Positions 12,150 through 21,693 of a DNA stretch of 64,000 nt are shown here, one piece after another. A program made the position numbers and the translations under genes. The notes beneath the pieces are model-generated. The model was given only the letters and a program-made list of their open reading frames with translations. It was not told the DNA's origin and did no database searches. How positions within the stretch are numbered: position 1 is the stretch's first letter; the number at the start of each line of letters is the position of its first letter. The DNA lies in assembly GCA_032622095.1 (NCBI GenBank), contig CP136069.1, positions 17,621,326 to 17,685,325 on the forward strand, written 5' to 3'. Source of the stretch: Siphonodentalium dalli (Eukaryota > Mollusca > Scaphopoda > Gadilida > Siphonodentaliidae).

Positions 12150-12370
12150 CAAATTACCTCCACTGCATTATCATAATCAAGATCACCGCTATGTATTAAC
12201 TCAAAGTTATAAAATTACCTCAACTTCAAACGTACGAATGCAGAAATCCAAATTAAGCCATCGGTACCCAGCAACTGAATCTGGTAACGCACGTAACAAG
12301 TTAAACATTGTCACCATCTTGTTGTTTGTTGTAAGTGAATGGGGAGAGGGGAGATATAAGTTGCTATAAC
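12150..12370 (+). repeat. Second copy of the intron segment that precedes exon B
   Basis: Diverged copy of 11505-11720, with the same order of blocks: CCTCCACTGCAT, AATCAAGATCACC, CTCAAAGTTATAA, GGTAACGCACGTAACAAG, TTGTTGTTTGTTGTAAGTGA. In the first copy the exon follows about 130 bp later. Here the TTAA-flanked element at 12421-12880 follows, and then only a tail of the duplicated exon. Confidence 0.8.
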
Positions 12371-12420
12371 TCGTGCCCAAATCCCAATTCCACATACATG
12401 ATACTATAAAATATGTTTAA

Positions 12421-12880
12421 AGCCCCACTTAATTTTCGAGTCGCCGATTATTTTTTTTATAGTGACTTGATATACGGTTTTAATAACAATCTATGCCATA
12501 AAATATGATTAAAATACTATAATTCATCACTATTTGAAACAGCTGTGTCTCAGAAGATGCCCACAGGGGAATATAAAACTGCTGAAGACTTCCCCCATGT
12601 GGCTCCCAGAATGCAACAGATTTCAAACTTTTTCAATGGAACGGGAATAACTCTATCTTTAATATATAGAGTTATCCCCCTGCATTGAAAATAATACTAA
12701 TTTTTACTTCAATCTTGATGACCAAACGCGTTGGCAACTCAACAAAAACAACATGTCCACAGTTTATTTGACCTGATACGTTGATAATACACTGTTTTGG
12801 AGCCTCCTCTTTCAAATGGTACATAATATGGCATATATTTTATATAATGTAATCTGGGGGTTCGAAAATTAAGTGAGCCT
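12421..12880. mobile_element. TTAA-flanked TIR element, family 1, copy 1
   Basis: A 460-bp element bounded by TTAA (12417-12420 and 12881-12884). Its ends are AGCCCCACTTAATTTTCGAG and CGAAAATTAAGTGAGCCT, imperfect inverted repeats of the form AGGCCCACTTAATTTTCGA. An internal inverted pair, GGGAATAACTCTAT and ATAGAGTTATCCCC, sits near the middle. A second copy lies at 16781-17259. TTAA target choice is typical of piggyBac-type transposases, but there is no transposase here, so the class is inferred. It sits between the duplicated intron and the dead TSP1 exon tail. Confidence 0.82.
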
Positions 12881-12995
12881 TTAAACTAATGGTTTCTCAG
12901 CATTATCGTGTTGTGATTTTGTGGATTTCTAGTTACACGGTTGATAGTTTCAATTGTTAAAATCTCGCTTTGACAAGAAACTTAACAAACAGGTA

Positions 12996-13023
12996 GTCGC
13001 CTGCAACGAGACCGCATGTCCAG
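12996..13023 (+). pseudogene. Dead 3' tail of a duplicated TSP1 exon
   Basis: 28 nt, of which 24 match the last 28 nt of TSP1 exon B: G-CGCCTGCA-CGAGA-CG-ATGTCCAG. Read in the exon B frame it gives VACNETACP, against DACSENECP in exon B. The donor is lost: exon B continues GTCTGTG, this copy ATTTGAA. The rest of the exon is missing. The flanking intron is also a copy of the sequence around exon B, so this is a decayed tandem duplicate and not chance similarity. Confidence 0.75.
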
Positions 13024-13187
13024 ATTTGAATGCATTATGCTTTCGATTTCGCATGTTGCACAATGATGCACGCTTTACACGGTTGATGGTTTCAATATTT
13101 AGAATCTCGAATTGTTGACGATGTCGACCTGAAAGCTCAGGATTAAATACAGGTACTGTTGAATTTCAAAGGGAGAAAACTCAAAAC

Positions 13188-14277
13188 AGTAGAGGTTAGT
13201 TTAAGGGGAGACGCATGATTTGCATAAATCACAGTAAATCCAGCCAGAAATGGAAAGTGATTTTCAACAAAGAATTTCTCTGGATCTATCTGGTGAAAAA
13301 TCTTGAATTTTACATATGATAATTTTCATTATATATAGAATCAGAGCAATTATAAAGAGACAATAACAATAATGGATTTTAATACATTTGAGAGGTTGAA
13401 AATATTGGTTTCGTTTCTGTCCCTTTAGGTACCGAGAACTGCCAGAAAAATTTATAATTTCAAACAACATGTCAACCATCAAATAGCTTATTGTCTTGAC
13501 TCCATGAGATGAGGCTTCATTTGTATCATAATGTTGAGTTAGCTTTTTAATAGCATATTATAGCATCATACCCCATGTATTATAATGAAGAATAAAGCAG
13601 TCACAAATATGCCAGCCCAATGAAAACAAATGTTCAAATGTGGTGCTGTCCACTCAAGCAGGGAGCAATCAACATAAATTAGGCTATGGTGGTCAGATTT
13701 AACTTGGTTATGAACCCTTGACCCAGAACTCAACTGAGCCCAATTTTGCAATGACCAACAAGCATGGCATGAAAATTCTCAATAATAAAAAATTATTTAT
13801 GGTAGTTGTCTTTCTGAATGAAAATAATCATTTAATTTCATGAATCAAGAAAAATTAAGTCTCCTCTCATGATCTTCAGATATGATATCATGTATATATG
13901 AAATGCACTTTCGTAAAAAATCTGTTTTACAGTAGTTCTCGGTACCTGAACACAGTGAAATTTTAAAGATTTTTCATGCCATAAAAGTAAAGTAAATGAG
14001 ATTATAATAACCAAATGTCCAATGGTTCTTATGTATGGTACCACAATAATCTCTTGTACAAAATTTCACAAAGATATTCGTGATAGATTTAGAGAAAATA
14101 CATTTTGAAATACCAGTAAATTTTGGCAAAACGTGCGTCTGACCCTTAAAATAAATCGATCGATCGTTTTGTTATTCAGGAGAATGAAAAAAATATAAAA
14201 AAGTGGTTTTCCACAACAACGCCTCTATTGTGCGATGGACAAAATAATAAAGTTGGTCTCGACAATAGTTCCCAATA
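13188..14277 (-). repeat. 3' LTR of the BEL/Pao element, split by an insertion
   Basis: GTAGAGGTTAGTTTA at 13189-13203 and AAATCGATCGATCGTTTTG to TTCCCAATA at 14150-14277 together match the intact 5' LTR at 16553-16691. The 941-bp element between them is flanked by TTAA. Removing it and one TTAA restores alignment to the other LTR (GTTTAAAATAAATCGATCG against GTTTACAATTAATCGATCG). Confidence 0.85.
13205..14145. mobile_element. TTAA-flanked TIR element, family 2, nested in the LTR
   Basis: A 941-bp element flanked by TTAA at 13201-13204 and 14146-14149. The left end GGGGAGACGCATG and right end CGTGCGTCTGACCC form short imperfect inverted repeats. Larger internal inverted matches exist, for example GGTACCGAGAACTGCC near 13428 against AGTAGTTCTCGGTACC near 13931. 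No transposase frame is present. It inserted after the BEL/Pao element because it interrupts its LTR. Its piggyBac-like affiliation rests only on the TTAA target. Confidence 0.82.
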
Positions 14278-14412
14278 TACTCCAGCGCCAACAAGATGTG
14301 GCAGAATCACATAAACATGTAATCAAGTTGCCAAAATGTTGTATACCTTTCAGTCTACTGTTTGTTTTTGCATCCATCGACTTGCCATTATATTCAGCAG
14401 ATGGGCTCAGCT

Positions 14413-15310
14413 CTATACCATGAAACACACACTTAGCAATGGTTTAAATGGCGTCAATGTATCATCATCACTGATACCGTCGTACATCTGTACCATTTGT
14501 TGGTTACTCACTATTGATTCAGCTCTCATTGTATATATTTTGAATAATTCTGAGGGTGATGTCAAATGATGAATAACAGTGTTTGCACGAGTCTGATCAT
14601 TTGATACTTTAACGGTATTTGCACGAGTCTGGTTATTTGGTACCTCGATGTTTGAGACTGTTCGGTTTATTTTGTTGTGATGATCTAGCATTGTAGAGTT
14701 TGTTTCACATCCACCTGTTTTGAACTTTATAGACTTTTCGCAGTAGTGGGTAACACAATTGGCAGTCTCTGCACTTTGTTTCGAATCACTCCTGTTTCTT
14801 TCCTCTGGCTGGGAATTATTTAAAATTTCGGCCTCTGTCTGACCCAATTGTGTCGAAACATCAGAATCATGGTTCCTGGTCAATGGACCACACAACAGGT
14901 ATCCGAGCTTAGAACTAACGGCAACTGGGCCCGTTTTCGGTGTGACAATCTCCCTGTTAACAAACTCATTGTAACTATCACATCCTATTATTAGAGACAC
15001 CTCCAAATTATCACATCGGTAACTTAAAGGGTGAGTCAGAGTCAATGACATCAATTCTGGTGCAGTTACTGGTGATGTTCGTATTGTCAGTGACTTTGTG
15101 ATTGTGGGCTCAACAAGAGCTTCGACTGGAACGACTGATCCCTCTTGACATTCAACATTCACTTGGGCCAGATCCAACTCTTGCAGCTTAGAGTTGTGAA
15201 TACGAGATGTGGAAACATCCAATTTCTCATGCTTGACTATTTGCAGGTTGAGCTCCGACACCAGTACTCGAGATACGAATGACCCTTGAGATCCGTTGTC
15301 AAACAGAATA
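14413..15310 (-). pseudogene. BEL/Pao polyprotein fragment: aspartic protease region
   Basis: An open frame on the minus strand, starting with AHILFDNGSQGSFVS (the DxGS-type active-site motif, here DNGSQ) and running for about 300 residues. It includes IIGCDSYNEFV and KTGPVAVSSKLGYLLCGPL, the signature of the BEL-type peptidase (DUF1758-like) region. Beyond that the sequence is polar and low in structure, with a short duplicated NDQTRANTV motif. In an intact element, reverse transcriptase would follow. Here the frame ends and the LTR begins, so the enzymatic domains needed for mobility are absent. Upstream, a stop codon separates the protease from the zinc-knuckle region. It is a remnant without known host function. 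Confidence 0.85.
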
Positions 15311-15427
15311 TGGGCATTTGCTCATTTGTCACGTTTATCATCGATTACATCTGCAACTGCTGTTTTCAGAAACATATATGAGTCTATTTACTTCGCACAT
15401 GCTTGTGCAATGCTTACACTTACAAAA

Positions 15428-15499
15428 GAGGCAGCGTGTGCAATTCTGTGGTTATTCCCAAGGCAGTTGAAACACAAATTAGATTTATTCGCATAATCT
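15428..15499 (-). pseudogene. BEL/Pao Gag zinc-knuckle remnant
   Basis: On the minus strand the frame reads YANKSNLCFNCLGNNHRIAH, matching the C-x2-C-x4-H part of the Gag/peptidase junction knuckle (CFNCL..H). The final cysteine appears replaced (H or A). It lies between the gag fragment and the protease, in the expected order, and stops occur on both sides. Confidence 0.7.
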
Positions 15500-15841
15500 A
15501 TTATAGATACAATGGTTTTATATCTTGTGCAGTCAGACGGGAAATGGTTTCCAGAGCAGTAAATACATCATCGGGTTGTTGTTGGTGACGATTGCTCAAC
15601 ACACCAAATGATTTTACAGATGTATGCATTGATGTGATTGTACCGTCAAATGAGTCTATGCATGTCCTTGATAGTGAAACACAAATTGCACTATGTTTAC
15701 CTCGTCAACTAATGCCTTTCGCAAATCATCCAATTCCCATTCCTTGTTGTTGTGTCTACTCGCAATATTTTTTATTAGGCCCGGCGGCAACGTTTCCCAG
15801 AGAATTTGAACTAATCGTGTTTTGTAGGACTCAGGAGATTT

Positions 15842-16529
15842 TCAGAGAGATTCCAGAGTGCGCACACCACGTTCAACTGCATCCGAACATTTTCGAAGTG
15901 AATGTAGATCATCTGCCTTCGGTCTATCCAAATCTATTATAAATTTTATGTGTGCCTGCACGACTTTGTGTGTTTGTTCATATCGTGTTTGGAGCAGTTC
16001 GACCGCCTTCACATAGTTCAAATCTGTTAGGGTTAACCCATCAATCGCCATTTTGCCTCACCAACCAGGAAACTTTTCAAATATGTGAATTTCTGGATTT
16101 TCCCTATATGTGTGATGTCATGTCGCACACTCTGAACGTTCCACATAATCTCTCCATTGAATGTCGGTATTGATATTTTAGGGAGTTCAATCATCGCACA
16201 GCCTCCTGGTGTCTCACGTTCGTGTTCAGTTGAATCTCTCTTCTCTGAAGACAGTGCACTTAAGGCTAATTCAGCTTCTAAAAGTCTCTTGATTTGTTCG
16301 TTCAGATATTTATCGCCTTCAATAATCACACTTTATAGTTCATCATCGTCGTCTTTTTTATGATTTCGCAATATATCTGTTCCAGCAGCATGACTTTCTT
16401 TCGTAAATTTGCCAATACCAGTGTACCTTCGAGTGTATGTTTCGCGTCTATGGCAGATTGAAATTTGTGATAGAGCTTTGTTGCTTGCCCTCTGTGTGCT
16501 TTCCGTATTCGTTTTTGTTTTTCTGCCAT
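15842..16529 (-). pseudogene. BEL/Pao Gag remnant (frameshifted)
   Basis: Three overlapping minus-strand frames. The first starts MAEKQKRIRKAHRGQATKLY at 16529. The second contains ELPKISIPTFNGEIMW and KFTYLKSFLVGEA (16329-16033). The third, AIDGLTLTDLNYVKAVELL then RYEQTHKVVQAHI, runs from 16051 to 15842. Together they are the order seen in BEL-type Gag (DUF1759-like: LPKIxIPTFxG...W...YLxSxLxGEA...GLxLTxxNYxxAxxLLxxRY). At least two frameshifts separate them. In a live element Gag forms the particle; this one cannot be made intact. Confidence 0.87.
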
Positions 16530-16552
16530 GATTCCGGTTCGATTGGAACAAA

Positions 16553-16691
16553 TGTAGAGGTTAGTTTACAATTAATCGATCGATCGTTTTGTTATTCAGG
16601 ATAATTTAATCCACTATAAAAAAAGTGGTTTTCCACAACAACGCATCTGTGGACAAAATAAGAAAGTTGGTTGCGACAAGAGTTCCCAACA
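16553..16691 (-). repeat. 5' LTR of the BEL/Pao element
   Basis: 139 bp. On the minus strand it begins TGTTGGGAACTCTTGTCGC and ends CTAACCTCTACA, that is TG...CA. It contains a GATCGATCGATT stretch and the self-complementary GTGGAAAACCAC. The gag start codon lies 24 nt downstream (16527-16529). A stretch TTCCAATCGAACCGG between them resembles a tRNA T-arm complement and could be related to primer binding, but it is not placed like a standard site. Confidence 0.8.
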
Positions 16692-16780
16692 ATAACTCAT
16701 AATTAAATATAGGTTTTGTTGAATGTCGAAGAAAGATAATTCATAGCTCATATTTAAATATATATACTGTTGAATGTTAA

Positions 16781-17259
16781 AGGCCCACTTAATTTTCGAG
16801 TCACTGATTATTTGTTTTATAGTGCCTTGATATACGGTTTTAATAACAATCTGTGACATAAAATATGATTAAAATACTATAATTCATCACCATTTGAAAC
16901 GTCTGCGCCTGAGAAGATGCCCATGGGGAAATAGAAAACAGCTGAAATCATATAATATTTACCGCCTTTTGGCTCCCGGAATGCATCAGAATTCAAGCTA
17001 AAAATGCATTTTCAATGGAAGGGGAATAACTCTATCTTTAAGATTTTAGAGTTATTCCCCATCAATTGAGTATAATTCACATTGAACTGCAATCCAGACG
17101 AAAAGACACGTCAGTAACTCAAGAAAAACAACATGTTCACAGTTTATTACACCGGATGTGTTGATAATACAATGTATTGGAGCTTCCTCTTTTTGTTGGT
17201 ATATAATATGGCATATAGTTTATATATGTGATCTAGTGGTTCGAAAATTAAGTGGGCCT
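16781..17259. mobile_element. TTAA-flanked TIR element, family 1, copy 2
   Basis: A 479-bp relative of 12421-12880, flanked by TTAA (16777-16780 and 17260-17263). Ends AGGCCCACTTAATTTTCGAG and CGAAAATTAAGTGGGCCT are near-perfect inverted repeats of about 19 bp. The internal hairpin GGGGAATAACTCTAT/TAGAGTTATTCCCC is kept. It interrupts a minisatellite unit (GTTGAATGT|TAAAGG), which gives the empty site directly. Confidence 0.87.
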
Positions 17260-17263
17260 TTAA

Positions 17264-17865
17264 AGGAAGATAATTTGAAATATAGATAATATTGAATGTC
17301 AAAAGGAGATAACCCATACATGATAATTAAATATATATATAGTGTTGAATGTCAGAGGGAGATAAAAGGTAGATAAAAGGGAGATCACTCCTACCTCAGA
17401 ATTAAATATAGATACTGTTCAATGTCAAAGGGAGATAACTCATACATGATAACTAAATATATATAGTGTTGAATGTCAGAGGGAGATAAAAGGTAGATAA
17501 AAGGCAGATAACTCATACCTCAGAATTAAATATAGATACTGTTGAATGTCAAAGGAAGATAAAAGGGAAATATTTCAAATCTCATAATTAAATATAGATA
17601 CTGTTGACTGTCAAAGGGAGATAACTCATACCTCATAATTAAATATATATACTGTTGACTCTCGAAGGGAGATAACAGGGAGATAATTAATATCTCAAAA
17701 TTAAATATAGATACTGTTGGTTGTCAAAAGGAGGTAATTCATAACACATAATTGATTATAGGTACTGTTGAATGTCAAAGTGTGATAAATGCATCGATCA
17801 GAATTAAATATAGATACTGTTGGTTGTCAAAGTGAGATAACTCATACCACCTTTAATAATAAACA
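17264..17865. repeat. 45-50-bp minisatellite (host of the nested elements)
   Basis: Units of the form AATTAAATATAGATACTG, TTGAATGTCAAAGGGAGATA, ACTCATACCTC. About 12 units remain here. Further unit pieces lie at 13136-13187 and 16692-16780, on the two sides of the BEL/Pao element, so the original array was continuous and was interrupted by the insertions. Confidence 0.88.
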
Positions 17866-17915
17866 GTATTTATAGAAACAAAAACAATCAATCTTAGTTG
17901 AATCCTATATCACAA

Positions 17916-18118
17916 AACAGAAATATAATGCTGTGATATGTTAAAAACAGATACATAATGCTGTGATATTGTAAAACAGAAATATAATGCTGTGATATGT
18001 TAAAAACAGATATATAATGCTGTGATATTTTAAAACAGAAATATAATGCTCTGATATGGTAAAACATATTAATATAATGCTGTGATATGGTAAAACAGAA
18101 ATATAATTATGTGATATT
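17916..18118. repeat. 29-30-bp tandem repeat, about 7 units
   Basis: The unit is AAAACAGAAATATAATGCTG then TGATATG[T/G]TA. Two subtypes alternate in the first four units (ACAGAAATATAAT and ACAGATA[C/T]ATAAT). It has no unique spacers and no CRISPR character. It lies about 490 bp upstream of the first CTLD exon. Confidence 0.85.
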
Positions 18119-18360
18119 GCACACTCACTGGTTTATTATTTAAAATATATTCACTTTGGTTGAGAATATGGACATTCTTTCGAAAACCAGAAAGTGTTGT
18201 CATTATGAATTAAGTGACCAACTTTGTTTTAATATATTCTTTTCCCCTCAAAATAAATCCGTAGGTTTCTGGATTGAGATTAAATTCTGGAAGATTTAGT
18301 ATCTGAACAAATTGCCATGACCCACAATGTTGATATTACTACCTCTGTGCCACATTAACT

Positions 18361-18560
18361 CAGACTGCTCGTATATGTGTATTTCGAGTGTTTGTAACTG
18401 AGGCTTTTCGTATATGCTTATATCGAGTATTTGTAACTGAAACTTCTGTAATACGTGTGAATATTGAGAGTTTTAATATAATTGAAACTTCTGGTATACG
18501 TGTGTATATCAAGAGTTTGTAACTGAGACTTCTCGTATATTCATGTGTACCGATTGTTTG
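18361..18560. repeat. About 45-bp tandem repeat upstream of the CTLD exon
   Basis: Four to five diverged units with GTATA[C/T]GTGTGTAT, ATCGAG[T/A]GTTTGTAACTGA and [A/G]ACTTCT. The array ends about 50 bp before the exon acceptor. Confidence 0.7.
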
Positions 18561-18609
18561 TAATATATTTCTCATTGAGATGTTCTGCTGTCTTCTCAAG
18601 CTTGCAGAG

Positions 18610-18801
18610 GAATTGCCGGATACGCACAGCATACGCTGGACGGAGGTGTATACTGTCTTCGATACGTCCGATCAAAGAGGAGCTGGAATGACGCCCGAGA
18701 TTACTGCGCTTCAGACGGAGCGCACCTTATCACTATACGGAGCAGTCAGATGTTAGATGACCTTGACAGTTTACTCGCGACCTGGAACCATGATAGAGGA
18801 T
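18610..18801 (+). CDS. CTLD exon, N-terminal half of a C-type lectin domain
   Basis: 192 nt, phase 1-1. The acceptor region has two AGs in a row (CTTGCAGAG). Using the second gives the exon that joins in frame with the TSP1 exons; the first would shift the frame. It ends GAGGAT|GTAAGTA, a strong donor. The peptide begins GIAGYAQHTLDGGVYCLRYV, then SWNDARDYCASDGAHLITI and SSQMLDDLDSLL: the conserved W-x2-A-x3-C-x3-GAHL-x2-I core of the CTLD. CTLDs are extracellular ligand-binding folds, often for sugars or proteins. The second half lies 23 kb downstream at 41812-42026. Together they give a complete domain after the TSP1 repeats. Confidence 0.93.
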
Positions 18802-19017
18802 GTAAGTATACCCGTCTTATTACGTCATATGATCGACTACCTGTACAGTGTACTCGTGACATTAAGCATTGTTAATCGTGTACATAAGTCAGATCTCAGG
18901 GACTAATTATGTGAATCCGGAATCAAAATTCAACTTGGGTGATACCGGGAACTGAACCATGAATAATGTAAATTTGGACAGAAACTCTACCAGGATGCAA
19001 TAACAGGAATATATACA

Positions 19018-19655
19018 TACTAGCAGGTGACCCGACTTCGTCCGGGCTTTGACCTTGAATTGATCATTGTGAAGGTCAATGTCACGTCGGGGTCACAATT
19101 TGACTGGTCCATGAGAGTCCCGGACAAAAGTGGCCCGAGATAGCAAGTTTGGACTCCATCGGTATGGCCGATTTCGAGTCTATAACGGACACACACATAC
19201 ATATATATAATTTGTGGGTACCCGTTTCAAGGTGAAAGTCACCTCGGGCGGAAAAACTGACCCGATGAAAATCTCCCCCATTCCTAGGAACCCCTAAGTA
19301 CGAACACATACATACATGTAAGGATCACAAAACACGCTCCTGTCTGGACACAGACACAACACGCTCATGTCTGGACACATCACGCTCTTTATCAACGACA
19401 CTGCTGATACGAACGCTGTTTAACTATCACGCGATTAACCTCCACAATTCCAAGACGGCGGCAGTGGGAATGGAGAATGAGTGCCCGGAGCTTCTCAAAA
19501 GCAAAGCGACGACCCTTCATGTGGGTTTTTACCCATAGATAGGAAGTTTGGTCGAAATCCGTCCGGCGGTTTTCCCGGCCATAGCTAACAAACAAACAAA
19601 CAAACATAAGTCCCAAAATATATATTATATATTTACATACACCTAATATCGCTTC
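19018..19655 (+). repeat. Dispersed repeat, plus-orientation copy
   Basis: Begins TACTAGCAGGTGACCCGACT followed by TCGTCCGGGCTTTGACCTTG. It ends in GCTAACAAACAAACAAACAA and AAAATATATATTATATA. It is the same family as the inverted copy at 433-1350. The head GTGACCCGACTTCGTCCGGG is shared exactly. Its class is unknown. Confidence 0.65.
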
Positions 19656-19850
19656 CGATTTCCCCATAGCGTTACGGTAGACACACCCCCGGGTCAATGT
19701 GTTCATAAACCTATGAATGTACCGTGACGTCACTTTCAATGTCGTTCATAGGTTTATGGACACATTGGTCACGGAAATCACCGGAGATTGTCGGAGATGT
19801 ACGACTGCTTGAGTATTCAGCACGTCCGGATTTTGCAAGCAATTTGTTTT

Positions 19851-21170
19851 GCCATATAGTATGATTACGGTCATCTTCGATTATGTCTGGGGTTTTACTG
19901 GGTCTATCTATAGAGGCAATATTACTGAAGTAATTGTTAAGTACTGTGGATTTTTTGTCATCTGACGAAACAACATTACCCTGCCAATGTTAGTGAACCA
20001 ATTGAGCCAGGAGCGAGGCCCCTGCAAGTGATTACATATGATTAAATACGAATATTATCCCTCTCTTTACTAAATGGATTCTTCTATATACCAGTTATAA
20101 CTGTATACATAGGAACATTGTATTATTTGCTTGCCCAGTTATACAAGAATAAATCTCCCTCACGATTTACCATTAAAACCTGCTTCGCCATCATTGGGCG
20201 GCTTATGTAGGGCTAATGTACCATGCACCTTACCAAAGGGGCCACTTAGACCACCACGAGTGGTTGCATATAATTAAATACCAGCATGCTCATCCGTTAA
20301 ATACTAGAATGGTCACCCATGTAGCATATCCCGGGTTAAAAAATAGCCAAAATTGTTACTATAGGTGTTGGCTGAATACTTTCATATTCTTTCATATATT
20401 TATCATGTCACAATTTAACCCATTTCCATTACGGCTGTGGTAGCCCGATCCCCATCACCGACAAGGCCACCATCACTTACGATTACTAAACCACTATAAT
20501 ACCTGGTGTTATTAAGTTGACTATATAGGTTTTTATGAAGTCAGAAACAACACTTTTAGCATTTTTGGTGCCCCTTTTCCTGGGCCCAATTCCCGAATCG
20601 AACTTTAAACCTCACCTTTTGATTTCTCGATCGTATATATATTTGTGTTCCCCTCCGGGATCCCGTTCCTGACCTGAGCGATATGACTTCGAAAAAAATG
20701 AAACTATAGGTCATTAGACTCCGTATGTCATTGGGATGCATATATATAATTTTAGAGGAAATGTGATGAAAATGTTTTATCATATTTGTGGTGCGCATCT
20801 CGTATCCCTTTCCTGACCTGAACTGCGTCACTTCCGAACAACTCGAACGGCGTCACTTCGGCATCTTCAATCCGCATAATTAGATTCTATCTGTCATCGA
20901 AATGACTAAATATAATGTTGGTTAAATTGGTGACCAAAAACATTTCATCGTTTTTAGTGCCCCTCCCATTCTGCTTTATGCTTTAATTAATCCAATCGTG
21001 AGTTAACACGCGTTAGAGTTGACAAACATATTTACACCATTTACATTTAATAATGCTGAAGGGTCACCAGCGGTCAACATCATCGGCCATCATCATCACC
21101 ATCACCACCATCGTCGTCATCGTCATCATTATCACAATCGTCATCATCATCATCATCATCATCGTCGTCT
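19851..21170. repeat. Duplicated block, copy 1
   Basis: Matches 25943-27330 at high identity over about 1.3 kb, with a 62-bp insertion in the second copy around 26735-26790. Its left end contains a piece of a CR1-type LINE read on the minus strand (KKSTVLNNYFSNIASIDRPS), open here although it has a stop in copy 2. The LINE piece is cut at about 19851, while in copy 2 it continues to about 24737. The right end runs into the ATC block. Confidence 0.85.
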
Positions 21171-21436
21171 CACCATTACGATCATCATCATCATCATTAT
21201 CACCATCATCATCAGCATCATTGTCATCATCATCATCATCATTATCACCATCATCACCATCATCATCGTCATCATCGTCGTCGTCATCATCTTACCACTT
21301 CCATCGTCATCGGCAGCATCATCATCATCACTATCATCATCAGTATGGTGACGATCATCGTCATCATCTTTAACGTCGTATTCTCACCATCATCAATAGC
21401 ATCACCATCATATTCATCACAGTCATCGTCATCATT

Positions 21437-21471
<35 letters not shown>

Positions 21472-21476
21472 CCTCC

Positions 21477-21553
<77 letters not shown>

Positions 21554-21685
21554 GCCTTCGCCCCCCCACTACCACCGTCATATCACCATCATCTTCATCA
21601 CCATCATCGTCATCATTATCATCATCAGAATCATCGTCATCATCGTCGTCGTCTCACAACTACCATCGTCATCAGCAGCATCATC
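21074..21685. repeat. ATC-triplet block 1
   Basis: Imperfect (ATC/TCA)n with a pure run of about 28 triplets near 21475-21550. The open frames read as poly-Ser, poly-His or poly-Ile, and as poly-Met on the other strand, because the triplet has no stops; these are not genes. It contains the higher-order motif CAGTATGGTGA[C/T]GATCATCG near 21340. Confidence 0.95.
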
Positions 21686-21693
21686 ATCATCAC

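Larger units (their letters stand above)
13188..16691 (-). mobile_element. Deleted BEL/Pao LTR retrotransposon
   Basis: Minus-oriented element with a 5' LTR at 16553-16691 (139 bp; TGTTGGGAAC...CCTCTACA on the minus strand) and a matching 3' LTR at 13188-14277 split by another insertion. Flanks AAAAC (left) and ATAAC (right) are a likely 5-bp target duplication with one mismatch. Inside are remains of gag and an aspartic protease region, but no reverse transcriptase, RNase H or integrase: the 3' LTR follows the protease region after only about 135 bp. The body is thus far shorter than a full BEL element, which usually exceeds 5 kb. It lies in an older minisatellite, pieces of which flank both LTRs. 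The gag reading frame is broken, so it is inactive. Confidence 0.88.

Noticed and set aside
15279-16363. Plus-strand frames over the BEL/Pao element
   Set aside because: The opposite strand carries Gag and protease motifs in the expected order.
17916-18118. CRISPR-like regular repeats of about 30 bp
   Set aside because: There are no unique spacers; units are contiguous. The genome is eukaryotic. The same holds for the arrays at 37145 and 48640.
18608-18609. Use of the first AG (18606-18607) as acceptor of the CTLD exon
   Set aside because: It would enter with a frame that does not match the phase-1 exit of TSP1 exon B; the second AG two bases later does.
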